Positions 1 to 7,975 of a stretch of DNA of 64,000 bases are shown here, one piece after another. The stretch spans positions 1 through 64,000 of the forward strand of contig JAQIBP010000034.1 in NCBI GenBank assembly GCA_027858995.1, written 5' to 3'. Source of the DNA: Deltaproteobacteria bacterium (lineage in GTDB: Bacteria > Desulfobacterota > Desulfobacteria > Desulfobacterales > Desulfobacteraceae). Numbering within the stretch: the first letter of the stretch is position 1; each line of letters starts with the position of its first letter. Made by a program: the position numbers and the translations under genes. Below the pieces are notes generated by a model. The model was not told where the DNA came from. It did no database searches and saw only the letters and a program-made list of their open reading frames with translations.

Positions 1-20
1 TTTTAAGCTTGAAATTAAGG

Positions 21-90
21 AGTGGACATGACCATTATCCAAATTTTTTGTATTAGCCGTACAAGATTGGAGAATATAATCATGTCCACT
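21..90. repeat. 10-bp inverted repeat around the transposase start
   Basis: AGTGGACATG at 21-30 and its exact reverse complement CATGTCCACT at 81-90 flank a 50-base loop. Each arm contains one of the two candidate ATG start codons of the transposase, at 28 and 82. In mRNA the arms could pair and hide the start region. The repeat could also be part of the left end of the insertion sequence; the rest of that end lies outside or at the edge of the window. Confidence 0.5.
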
Positions 91-1296
91 AGTTTTGTAT
101 ACCATGCTTTAGGCCTACGTGACCAGTTTTATAAAAGAACCCTATTTTTTGGTGGTGCTGTTATTATTGAAGTATTTCCCAAACCCGAAGCAATAAGATG
201 CCCTGAATGTCACTCCAGATCTGTTAAAAAAAGGGGAACAATCCAGCGGAATATTCGTACAATTCCAATAGGTTCCAAACCCGTCCTTCTTCGTGCAATT
301 ATCCAGAGAATCTGGTGTCCTTTCTGCCAATTTGTACGTCAAATTAAGCTTTCATTTTCAAATAAAGGAAAAAGCTATACCAGATCTTTTGAAAGATATG
401 TAATAGAATTATCCCAGCTCATGACAATTAAAGATATTGCCAATCATCTTCGCATCAGTTGGGATACAATCAAAGAAATCCAGAAAGCTCATTTGAAACA
501 GCGTTATAAAAGGATAAAACTCAAAAATATCAAGCGGATTGCAATTGATGAAATCTCCATAGGAAAAGGACATCAATATTTAACCATTGTGATGGATTTG
601 CAAACTGGCCGTATTATTCATGTTGATAAAGGAAAGGGTGGAGACGCTTTAAAGACGTTTTGGAAAAAAGTCAAACTCTCAAAAGCTCAAATCCAAGCTG
701 TAAGCATTGATATGTCTCCTGCATACCTGAGTGCAGTTGTTGAAAATTTACCCAATGTGCCAATTGTTTTTGACAGGTTTCATGTTGTGAAATTATTCAA
801 TGAAAAATTATCTAATTTCAGACGAGATCTTTACAATCATCTTTCTAATTCTGATGAACAAAAATTGATCAAAGGGACCCGTTGGCTACTATTAAAAAAT
901 CCGGAAAATCTTCAAAATGATAAGAAGGAGCCTGAGCGACTTAAAAAAGCACTTGAAATCAACCAACCCCTATCAACAGTCTACTATATGAAGGAAGAAC
1001 TCAGGCAAATTTGGGATCAGCCAGATAAAGAGACCGCCGAAAAGGTAGTCAGCAACTGGATTAATCTTGCCAATGTCTCAAATATTCCTGTGCTTAAAAA
1101 GTTTGCCAAAACGTTGTCTATACATAAAATTAGAATCCTTGCCTATTATGATTTTTTTATTTCAACAGGGCCTTTAGAAGAAACCAATAACAAAATTAAA
1201 ACTATGAAACGGAAAGCCTATGGATATCGTGATTTTGAATTTTTCAAATTGAAGCTTTTTGATCTTCATAACAAAAAGTACGCGTTAATCGGATGA
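82..1296 (+). CDS. ISL3-family transposase
   Basis: DDE-type transposase of an ISL3 insertion sequence, 404 aa from the chosen start. An N-terminal zinc ribbon has Cys40/Cys43 (CPEC) and Cys79/Cys82 (CPFC). A helix-turn-helix region follows near residues 115-150 (MTIKDIANHLRIS). The catalytic core shows Asp in IDEISIGKG, Asp in SIDMSPAYL and Glu in LEETNNKIKT. The C-terminus KKYALIG matches the usual family end, so the gene looks complete. The ATG at 82 starts the usual family N-terminus (MSTSF) and has GGAG at 69-72. An upstream in-frame ATG at 28 has a stronger AAGGAG at 17-22 and would add 18 residues. Its stop codon overlaps the start of the next gene, leaving no room for a right terminal repeat, which is odd for an autonomous element. 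Confidence 0.93.
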   Translation: MSTSFVYHALGLRDQFYKRTLFFGGAVIIEVFPKPEAIRCPECHSRSVKKRGTIQRNIRTIPIGSKPVLLRAIIQRIWCPFCQFVRQIKLSFSNKGKSYTRSFERYVIELSQLMTIKDIANHLRISWDTIKEIQKAHLKQRYKRIKLKNIKRIAIDEISIGKGHQYLTIVMDLQTGRIIHVDKGKGGDALKTFWKKVKLSKAQIQAVSIDMSPAYLSAVVENLPNVPIVFDRFHVVKLFNEKLSNFRRDLYNHLSNSDEQKLIKGTRWLLLKNPENLQNDKKEPERLKKALEINQPLSTVYYMKEELRQIWDQPDKETAEKVVSNWINLANVSNIPVLKKFAKTLSIHKIRILAYYDFFISTGPLEETNNKIKTMKRKAYGYRDFEFFKLKLFDLHNKKYALIG

Positions 1297-2135
1297 ACCA
1301 TTTTTTATCTGTAGTTTATGGACTTGGTGCAGCACTGAGCTTTGGTGCCGGTGATTTTGCCGGCGGTATTGCCACAAAAAAAAGTCCGGTATTTACAGTA
1401 ATTATTTTTTCACAGATAACAGGCGGATTAATGCTTCTTGCACTGGCCGTTATCTTAAATCAGAACTTTTCAAGCATATATGATTTTTTTCTCGGCTGCC
1501 TTGCAGGTATATGCGGTACAATGGGGCTTACCTGCCTTTACAAAGGGCTTTCCACAAGTAAAATGGGCCTTGTGGCTCCTGTGGCTGCTGTTGTAAGTGC
1601 TGTTTTTCCGGTTATAGTTGGTATCTTTATTCAAGGATGGCCTACTATCCTCCAGCTTACAGGATTTGGGCTGGCAATTATTGCAGTCTGGCTTTTATCA
1701 GGAGGAGGAGCCAAAGCCCCGATGTGCCTTGGTGATTTAAAGCTGCCTGTTGCTGCCGGTCTGGGATTTGGCATGTTTTTTATAATCATCAGCCAGGTGT
1801 CAGCTGATTCTATCCTATGGCCGTTAATATCAGCAAGAGTTGCTTCAATCGTACTGTTTTTCCCCATTGCAAAAATAAAACAAAAATATATTATTCCGTC
1901 AAAAGAAAATTTTCTAATGATTATTCTGGCTGGAGGATGTGATGCAGCTGGAAATATATTTTTTGTCCTTGCTGCAAATATCGGCAGATTAGATATATCA
2001 GTTATTGTAACATCACTCTATCCTGCAATAACTGTTTTACTGGCCTGGGTTGTTTTAAAAGAAAAATTGGCAAAAACACAATGGACAGGGTTCTGGATTG
2101 TTCTTTTTGCATTAATGCTCATTGCACAAAATTAA
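1293..2135 (+). CDS. EamA/DMT-family membrane transporter
   Basis: Inner-membrane protein of the drug/metabolite transporter superfamily, 280 aa, with about ten hydrophobic segments arranged as two EamA repeats (roughly 1-135 and 150-280). The second repeat ends with the typical TSLYPAITVLLAWVVLKE segment. The substrate cannot be read from sequence; relatives export amino acids, metabolites or small drugs. The ATG at 1293 overlaps the transposase stop as ATGA, an arrangement typical of translational coupling, so expression may depend on transposase transcription. The N-terminus looks natural rather than truncated. It ends convergently with the helicase gene, the two stop codons overlapping. 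Confidence 0.85.
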   Translation: MNHFLSVVYGLGAALSFGAGDFAGGIATKKSPVFTVIIFSQITGGLMLLALAVILNQNFSSIYDFFLGCLAGICGTMGLTCLYKGLSTSKMGLVAPVAAVVSAVFPVIVGIFIQGWPTILQLTGFGLAIIAVWLLSGGGAKAPMCLGDLKLPVAAGLGFGMFFIIISQVSADSILWPLISARVASIVLFFPIAKIKQKYIIPSKENFLMIILAGGCDAAGNIFFVLAANIGRLDISVIVTSLYPAITVLLAWVVLKEKLAKTQWTGFWIVLFALMLIAQN

Positions 2136-3574
2136 TTTTGCTTGTAGTTTTTTGGTTTGTGTTTCCCTTTAAAAGGTTTCCTTTTTTTATGCTTGGGTTT
2201 TGAATGATATTTTTTCACAGGTTTTGGAAGAGGCTTATCTAATGACTCGGAGGGATACTCACACTCTATTTTATTGCCCAGCACCTCTTCAATTTTTGGA
2301 ATAAAAAAGGAACTCATTTCATCGGCAAAGCTGATGGATGTTCCGGTTGCTCCAGCTCTCCCTGTTCTACCAATCCTGTGGATATAGTGTTCAGGCTCAA
2401 AGGGAAGATCATAATTAATAACATGACTGATATTTTTAATATGCAGTCCACGGGCAGCCACATCAGTTGCAACAAGGATATTGATACTGCCGTTTTTAAA
2501 ACTGTTCAAAACTCTAAATCGCTTGTCCTGGGCAACATCCCCTGAAAGTACGCTGCATTTTTGTCCATATCTATCAAGCTCTGTTGACAATTTTCTTGCA
2601 GTATCTTTACGGTTTACAAACAACAGTACCCTTTTTAATTTTTCATCATTAATCAGGTTGTAGACATGTTTGAATTTGTCTTTTTCAGTTGAAATATAAA
2701 TGATCTGATTAATGGTGTCGGCTGCTGCATGTTCCGGTTCAATCTCTATTTGAACCTTGCTCTCGGTTGTCCAGCTGTCTGCCAGCCTTAAAACCTCCGA
2801 GGTTAAGGTCGCAGAAAAGAAAAGAGTCTGTCTTTTGTTTTTATGGGGAGTTTTTAAAATAATTTTTCGGACATCCGGGATAAAACCCATATCCAGCATA
2901 CGATCGGCTTCATCAAGAACAACAATTTCCACTCTGGAAGGATTGATCAATCTTTTATTCATAAAATCAATGAAACGACCAGGAGTTGCCACAATAACAT
3001 CAACGGGTTTTGCTTTCAGCATATCCTGTTGCTTTTTATAACCAGTGCCGCCAAAAACAGCTATAATTCTTAAATTTGTATATTTTGCAAGGGATTTAAA
3101 ATCTTTTTCAATCTGGTGAGCAAGTTCTCTTGTGGGTGCGAGAATTAATGCTCTTGGCTCCCCATTTTTATTTTTAAATGCTTTTTTTAAAAATCTTGTA
3201 ATAATAGTGATGATGAAGCTGGCACTTTTTCCAGTGCCTGTCTGGGCTTTGGCAGTGGCATCCTTGCCATCTAAGGTGTGAGTTAGAAGCTTTGCCTGAA
3301 TAGGAGTGCAGTATTCAAATTTTAGATCTGCAACAGCATGCATTACGCCCATGGGCAGATCAAAGTCATGGAATCGTGTCTTTCCTTTTTTTGGTTCCAC
3401 AGGAAAGTCGTTTATTGACCAGTTCTTCTTTTTAGACTTTTTATATTGTTTTTTGGGTGGTTCTGGTATGGATCTTTGTTGCGATGCCAGGGCAGCAGAA
3501 TGTAAGGATGGAGAAGGGTCGGCCTCCTTTTTTTTGTTGAAAAGTGTTTTAAGAAATATAATAAGTTTTTTCAA
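2132..3574 (-). CDS. DEAD-box ATP-dependent RNA helicase, RhlB/RhlE-like
   Basis: Cytoplasmic RNA helicase of 480 aa. All core motifs are visible: Q motif before residue 95 (CTPIQAKLL), Walker A AQTGTGKS (about 110-117), PTRELAHQ (147-154), VLDEADRMLDMGF, FSAT, DVAARGLHI and HRIGRTGR. Basic, low-complexity tails lie at both ends: Lys/Ser/Pro-rich residues 1-68, and a C-terminal lysine-rich stretch from about residue 445 that probably binds RNA. Such helicases act in mRNA decay, ribosome assembly or cold adaptation. The CTPIQA Q-motif and overall size recall RhlB, but no degradosome-binding segment can be claimed. A second, shorter DEAD helicase lies at 59818-61086. Confidence 0.93.
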   Translation of the reverse strand: MKKLIIFLKTLFNKKKEADPSPSLHSAALASQQRSIPEPPKKQYKKSKKKNWSINDFPVEPKKGKTRFHDFDLPMGVMHAVADLKFEYCTPIQAKLLTHTLDGKDATAKAQTGTGKSASFIITIITRFLKKAFKNKNGEPRALILAPTRELAHQIEKDFKSLAKYTNLRIIAVFGGTGYKKQQDMLKAKPVDVIVATPGRFIDFMNKRLINPSRVEIVVLDEADRMLDMGFIPDVRKIILKTPHKNKRQTLFFSATLTSEVLRLADSWTTESKVQIEIEPEHAAADTINQIIYISTEKDKFKHVYNLINDEKLKRVLLFVNRKDTARKLSTELDRYGQKCSVLSGDVAQDKRFRVLNSFKNGSINILVATDVAARGLHIKNISHVINYDLPFEPEHYIHRIGRTGRAGATGTSISFADEMSSFFIPKIEEVLGNKIECEYPSESLDKPLPKPVKKYHSKPKHKKRKPFKGKHKPKNYKQN

Positions 3575-3689
3575 TTGTTACTTTCTTTTATAGGGTTTTA
3601 TCAAATTAAAATATAAGATATCTGTCTGGTGCCATTGGTTATTAACAGAAAGTCAGTCATTTGTGAAGCTAAAATTGATAAAACTATCT

Positions 3690-4787
3690 TTATGAACTCT
3701 TTAGAACAGTGAATAGTTCAACCTTTTTATCTCTTCCTCTTAAATCTTTCTCTCCCAATGATTTGATTTGAAATTTTGAACCAAGATTCAACTTTTCCAT
3801 CAAATCATGGGAAATAAGCAAGTCGACCTTATAGTAATTGCAGAGCCCTTGAATACGGGCAGTTGTGTTGAGTACGTCACCAGTAAAAATAATTGCCTTT
3901 TTAATTACACCTATCTCTCCAGTGGTAACTTTCCCAAAATGGAAACCTGCTTTGAATGTTGGCAATAAACCAAATTTTACATTGTATTTTTCAGCCTGTT
4001 TAGTGAGGGAATCTCTTATGGCATAAAAACATTGCACACAATTATTATTGTGCAATCCGGGTTTAAGCTTCCATGAAACAACAATTTCATCACCGATATA
4101 TTGATAAATTTCTCCTGAGTACTCAATTATGGAATCTGATAAATCAGAGTAATATTCCCGAAGCAGTTCAAAGTACCTCACATGACCGAGCTTCTCAGCT
4201 ATTGTTGTGGAGGATTTCATGTCCAGAAACATAAAAATTCTCTCTTCTTCAGTTGGTGTGTGATACTTTCCGGTAAAAAAATTTATCAATACTTCCTGTC
4301 CTAGATTATCACTTACTTCAGCATAAAACAGTGACAGAGGAATGATCGCAGAAATGTACAACACAACACTCCAAAAGGCAAAATTTGATAAAAAAGCCCA
4401 AAGGCTAAACCATACATCTTTATCAAATAAATTTGTTTGAAGTTTTACTGAATTACCTATGAGTGTAAAAACCAACAGAAATATAAATATTATTACTAAA
4501 TAAATTGTTGTTTTATATGCAATTTTTTTACTGAAACAAGTCTGAGTGAACAGTTTGCTAAGATATAGTATTTCAATTGTTCCTAAAAATAATCCAGTAA
4601 CAAGGGTGGAAGCGGCATTTATAAAAATCATCCCGGAAAAATTATAAGGATTTTTAGTTGAAGGATAATAGCCAAGATCCCCAAGAACTCCTTTCTCTAT
4701 TATTGAAAAAATAAGGCCGGAGATTACCCAGAACACACCGAATGGAATGATTCGGGAAATATTCCTTTTTATTTTAGGAGACAGCAT
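3690..4787 (-). CDS. Membrane-anchored class III adenylate/guanylate cyclase-like protein
   Basis: 365 aa: four predicted transmembrane helices in the first 170 residues, then a class III nucleotide cyclase domain (about 180-345). Metal-binding aspartates are present in FLDMKSST and YIGDEIVVSW, and the transition-state Asn/Arg pair in NTTARIQ. At the purine-selecting positions, where adenylate cyclases usually carry Lys and Asp or Thr, I read Gln (IYQYIGDE) and an aliphatic residue (AIIFTGDV). Substrate choice is therefore uncertain. The likely product is cAMP or another cyclic nucleotide made at the inner membrane. It stands alone between the helicase and the quinone reductase operon, and no CRP-like partner is visible nearby. 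Confidence 0.85.
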   Translation of the reverse strand: MLSPKIKRNISRIIPFGVFWVISGLIFSIIEKGVLGDLGYYPSTKNPYNFSGMIFINAASTLVTGLFLGTIEILYLSKLFTQTCFSKKIAYKTTIYLVIIFIFLLVFTLIGNSVKLQTNLFDKDVWFSLWAFLSNFAFWSVVLYISAIIPLSLFYAEVSDNLGQEVLINFFTGKYHTPTEEERIFMFLDMKSSTTIAEKLGHVRYFELLREYYSDLSDSIIEYSGEIYQYIGDEIVVSWKLKPGLHNNNCVQCFYAIRDSLTKQAEKYNVKFGLLPTFKAGFHFGKVTTGEIGVIKKAIIFTGDVLNTTARIQGLCNYYKVDLLISHDLMEKLNLGSKFQIKSLGEKDLRGRDKKVELFTVLKSS

Positions 4788-4801
4788 TTTTATATTGTCC
4801 C

Positions 4802-5380
4802 TTAGTCCCTTTGACCTATGTCATAGCATCTGTTTATCCATTTTTGCCTTGTAGTTTCTGATGACATTTTTACAGAACCAAAATATGTCTTTGCAACTGG
4901 CTTTATCCCGCAGAAATTAAGAATATCTTTCATCATTTTGTATCCTGGATCACCTATAATCCATTTGTAAAAAATAGGGGGTGTATCCACTGTACTAATT
5001 ATTCTGGCTGATTTATTATTAAGAAATTTGTCCCAGGCAACAATATGTTTGCTTTTCTTGTATTTGAATGCAAATCCAGGCAAAAAGGTTCTTTCAATAA
5101 ATGCCTTTAATAAAGCAGGAGGAGTTGCCCACCATGTAGGATAGACAAAAACCAGATGGTCACACCACTTGATTTTTTCCTGAGCATCTTTTATATCAGG
5201 CTCCATGGTTTGTTCTTTTAAATACCCATTTTCAAGGAATGGAGCAAAGTCAAGTTCATTGACACTAATTTTTTCTATTTCACTGCCTGAAGCTATAGCA
5301 CCTTCACGATATCTTTCTGACAGATATGCACAAAAACTTTCATTTGAAGGATGCCCTAGTATTACGACTGTTTTTTTCAT
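4802..5380 (-). CDS. NAD(P)H:quinone oxidoreductase-like flavodoxin-fold protein
   Basis: 192-aa cytoplasmic FMN/FAD enzyme of the MdaB/KefF/YwrO group, which reduces quinones or electrophiles by two electrons using NAD(P)H. Visible features are the N-terminal beta strand and flavin loop (VVILGHPSNESFC), the family motif FVYPTWWATPPALLKAF and the FLPGFAF segment. The open frame extends 46 codons further upstream into merR, but ATG 5380 is preferred because it begins the family N-terminus and has AAGGAA upstream. It is the last gene of a DUF4386-MerR-oxidoreductase operon, 13 bases after merR. A clear paralogue is at 14191-14781 under a different regulator. Confidence 0.9.
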   Translation of the reverse strand: MKKTVVILGHPSNESFCAYLSERYREGAIASGSEIEKISVNELDFAPFLENGYLKEQTMEPDIKDAQEKIKWCDHLVFVYPTWWATPPALLKAFIERTFLPGFAFKYKKSKHIVAWDKFLNNKSARIISTVDTPPIFYKWIIGDPGYKMMKDILNFCGIKPVAKTYFGSVKMSSETTRQKWINRCYDIGQRD

Positions 5381-5393
5381 CTGTTTTTCCTTT

Positions 5394-6257
5394 TTAATCC
5401 TTTGTCGATAAATTATAAACAGGCACCTGCAATTCCAGAACCGGCTCTTTCTGCAGTTTCCCATCCATATGTGCGGGACCTGATAAACGTATTTCACGCA
5501 GTGGAGGAGCAGGTACATACTGGTGAGTACCTGTCCAGGTCAAAAGTGCGATGATCGCCGCTGACATTTCGCTGAAAGGCCCTTTATATATTAAGGCGGC
5601 TGCAGATTCAAGGGGCGGCAGCTCCCTGAATATAATTTTATCGTTAATAGCTTTATGGTCTATGTATTCATTGTCAACAATGACAGACATCTCTATATCA
5701 AGGTCTGTTTCAGAATACTCTTTGTTGTGGTACATAGCTATTTCAGGCTGTACCGGTTTGATCTTGTGCTGCTTTAGACCTTGATACAACTGCTGGTATA
5801 AAGATTCGCAATAATGCCCCATTTCCGAGGCTTTTGACACCACCTGCCGAATTGATGCAATGGTTTGAGCCGGTACTGATTTAACTACAATTTCATAGGG
5901 ACAGGGTTGATCCTGCTGTTCAATTTGCTGCAGCCGGGCCGCTACGTTAGCCAGCCTGGTTTTGTTTGCTGCAAAATCCTGCTCAATTTCAGCATGTTTA
6001 AGTTTTAGCATACCGCGCAGTTGTTCAACAGGAATGGTTTCATCCTCTTTTATTAATTCAGAAACCTGCTGAAGACCTAAACCCAGATCTTTCATGGCAA
6101 TAATCCTATGCAGTTGAGCTAACTGCTCAACGGAATAGTAGCGGTATCCTGTCCATTGATCTACCTCATTGGGAATAAGCAGTCCTATTTTATCATAGTG
6201 CCGCAGCATTCGGGTTGATACCTGTCCCAATTTTGAGAAATCACCAATTTTAAACAT
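5394..6257 (-). CDS. MerR-family regulator with GyrI-like effector domain
   Basis: 287-aa transcription activator. The winged helix-turn-helix occupies residues 1-70 (MFKIGDFSKLGQVSTRMLRH, then RYYSVEQLAQL). A dimerising coiled coil follows at about 75-115, then a GyrI/BmrR-type effector-binding domain (about 120-285) that in relatives binds hydrophobic cationic drugs or lignin-like compounds. It lies between the DUF4386 gene and the quinone reductase gene, all on the minus strand with short gaps. A 19-bp-spacer promoter upstream of the first gene (7129-7159) is the form MerR proteins activate, so self-activation of the whole operon is the natural reading. Confidence 0.9.
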   Translation of the reverse strand: MFKIGDFSKLGQVSTRMLRHYDKIGLLIPNEVDQWTGYRYYSVEQLAQLHRIIAMKDLGLGLQQVSELIKEDETIPVEQLRGMLKLKHAEIEQDFAANKTRLANVAARLQQIEQQDQPCPYEIVVKSVPAQTIASIRQVVSKASEMGHYCESLYQQLYQGLKQHKIKPVQPEIAMYHNKEYSETDLDIEMSVIVDNEYIDHKAINDKIIFRELPPLESAAALIYKGPFSEMSAAIIALLTWTGTHQYVPAPPLREIRLSGPAHMDGKLQKEPVLELQVPVYNLSTKD

Positions 6258-6302
6258 TATAACTCCTTAAATTTCTCCCAAGCCCCTGAATTTTAATATT
6301 AA

Positions 6303-7076
6303 TCACATAATAGAAGGAATAACAACAATTATCCATATTACAGCAGAAATTGCAGCAGTTTTCCATCCAACAGCCATGCCTGTTTGTGTCTCTTCATTGG
6401 TATAAAACAGGGAGATTGCCACTATGACAAGCCAGATATTCCATGCTGCATTGACAGGCCAGCTAAGTTCGCCAAATATAGTTAAAAAACCGCCCAATGG
6501 CTCCATGCTCATAGGAAAACTGAGCAGACCGATTATAACAGCAGCCCAGCCAATGCCATGGCTGAATAGTTTATGTTTAACCATTATAATACCGATCAAT
6601 GTTGTCCATGCTGCCTGGCATACAAAGCCCAAATGTTCGCCAACAGCCATACCGGCATAACGATTCAACATTCCCTCAACAAATGCTATTGTCTCCATTG
6701 GCACATTGTTGTCCATTGCACTGGCAAAGTATGGAACAACAATGGGCCAGCGGATAAAGCCCAGTACCTGGAAAATACCGGTTAAGATGCCAAAAACAGT
6801 TGCCAGCATCATTAGACTGCTTTTATTGACATCAAACAGATGATGCAGGAACACTGAAAGAGTGATCTGGGTGAAACCCGTTAGAGCCAGCAGATAGTAA
6901 ACAGGAATAATGATACTGCTGTTTTCAGTAAAAAGTGTCAGGCGATAATCAGCTGACAGGCGTAAAATATCCGGGAACTCAAATACAATCGCTAAAATAT
7001 TGAATCCAATACCCAAAATAAAAGTGTGAATAATAATGGTAACAGCTGTAACCCGATAGTTGGTTTTTGTAATCAT
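6303..7076 (-). CDS. DUF4386-type integral membrane protein
   Basis: 257 aa with about seven hydrophobic helices. The region with FGILTGIFQVLGFIRWPIV is typical of the DUF4386 family, whose function is unknown. It is the first gene of the MerR-controlled operon and is preceded by a strong AGGAGG-like ribosome site (complement of CCTCCTC at 7084-7090). Its place ahead of a drug-sensing regulator and a quinone reductase suggests a membrane role in resistance to hydrophobic or electrophilic compounds. That role is inferred only from context. Confidence 0.75.
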   Translation of the reverse strand: MITKTNYRVTAVTIIIHTFILGIGFNILAIVFEFPDILRLSADYRLTLFTENSSIIIPVYYLLALTGFTQITLSVFLHHLFDVNKSSLMMLATVFGILTGIFQVLGFIRWPIVVPYFASAMDNNVPMETIAFVEGMLNRYAGMAVGEHLGFVCQAAWTTLIGIIMVKHKLFSHGIGWAAVIIGLLSFPMSMEPLGGFLTIFGELSWPVNAAWNIWLVIVAISLFYTNEETQTGMAVGWKTAAISAVIWIIVVIPSIM

Positions 7077-7128
7077 GATAAGCCCTCCTCGTAAAGATAT
7101 TAATAAAAAAACTTATGCGTATGAATTA

Positions 7129-7159
7129 ACCCTACACTTTGACACAATGTTAAGGTCAA
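7129..7159 (-). promoter_or_regulatory. MerR-type promoter with 19-bp spacer
   Basis: Reading the minus strand, TTGACC (complement of 7154-7159) and TAGGGT (complement of 7129-7134) are separated by exactly 19 bases, the elongated spacer that MerR-family activators require. The spacer region holds an imperfect dyad of the form ACYTTRACA-N3-TGTYAARGT. The downstream operon encodes a MerR regulator, which supports the assignment. The -10 match is weak, as is common for activator-dependent promoters. Confidence 0.6.
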
Positions 7160-7223
7160 GGCTTTTTAAGATTTTTTTTAAAAAATGATTTGATACTCAA
7201 ATTATAGCCAGGGAAAAATTAAC

Positions 7224-7253
7224 TTGACATATGTCACCGTTTGGTGATATACA
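7224..7253 (+). promoter_or_regulatory. Promoter and operator of the first tetR gene
   Basis: TTGACA at 7224-7229 and TATACA at 7248-7253 form a sigma-70-type promoter with an 18-base spacer. Between them lies the dyad GTCACCGTTTGGTGAT (7233-7248; core TCACC-N4-GGTGA perfect). A near copy lies downstream of the same regulator at 7939-7954. A repressor bound here would block RNA polymerase, so autoregulation is likely. Confidence 0.65.
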
Positions 7254-7289
7254 GTGCATCCATTGTTTAAAAGTACGTTTGGAGAAAAG

Positions 7290-7916
7290 ATGGAAAAGAA
7301 ACAGCAGTTGAAAATCAGGGATAAAAAAATCACAAGCAGACGCTTGATAAATGCTGTGGGAAGTCTTCTGGCAAAAAAAGGGTTTGTGGGTGTAGGTGTT
7401 AATGCAGTAGCAAGGGAAGCCGGCGTTGATAAAGTTTTAATCTATCGCTATTTTGGGGGGCTTGAAGGGTTGATTACAGCATTTGCAAAAGAGGGTGATT
7501 TCTGGCCGTCTGCCCTGGAGCTTGCAGGGGGTGATCTGCAAAAATTTTCTCAAATGCCTCTGGATGAAAGATTATCTTGCTTTGGATCTAATTTTTTTCA
7601 GGCACTAAAAAAAAGACCTGTAACTCAGGCTATAATGGCATGGGAGATGATTGAACCAAATGGGTTGACCGAAGAGCTGGAACGAATTAGAGAAGAAGGT
7701 ATTATGGAGTTTTTTAAAATGTTTTTTACCAGAGAAGAAATCAATTTTGATCTTCAGGCAGTTATAATGCTGTTCGGAGCAGGGATAAGTTATCTTGTCA
7801 TACGTTCCAACCATATTGATGTTTTTGGCGGACTCGAACTTAACTCTGATGAGGGATGGAAGCGCATGGAAAAAGCTTTTGAAAATATTACCCACGGTAT
7901 TTTGAATAACAGATAG
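7290..7916 (+). CDS. TetR/AcrR-family transcriptional regulator
   Basis: 208-aa repressor. The N-terminal helix-turn-helix spans about residues 20-65 (VAREAGVDKVLIYRYFGGLE), followed by an all-helical ligand domain without a recognisable ligand signature. The ATG at 7290 is preferred over an upstream in-frame codon at 7254 because GGAG sits at 7281-7284 and the upstream frame overlaps the promoter. It probably represses itself and the downstream nitroreductase-like gene, since both are preceded by the same GTCACC-type dyad. It is transcribed away from the MerR operon. Confidence 0.88.
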   Translation: MEKKQQLKIRDKKITSRRLINAVGSLLAKKGFVGVGVNAVAREAGVDKVLIYRYFGGLEGLITAFAKEGDFWPSALELAGGDLQKFSQMPLDERLSCFGSNFFQALKKRPVTQAIMAWEMIEPNGLTEELERIREEGIMEFFKMFFTREEINFDLQAVIMLFGAGISYLVIRSNHIDVFGGLELNSDEGWKRMEKAFENITHGILNNR

Positions 7917-7938
7917 CATATATTTTTTGTTAAAAAAA

Positions 7939-7954
7939 GTCACCATTTAGTGAC
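7939..7954 (+). promoter_or_regulatory. Second copy of the TetR operator
   Basis: GTCACCATTTAGTGAC is a 16-base dyad with 5-bp perfect arms. It matches the operator at 7233-7248 in its first half-site and its spacing. It sits between the tetR stop and the ribosome site of the 7976 gene, so the same repressor probably controls that gene. No separate -35/-10 is obvious here. Confidence 0.6.
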
Positions 7955-7975
7955 AAATAAAAAAGAGGAGTAAAG

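Noticed and set aside
5381-5518. N-terminal extension of the quinone reductase into merR
   Set aside because: It overlaps merR, has no family similarity, and ATG 5380 has its own ribosome site.
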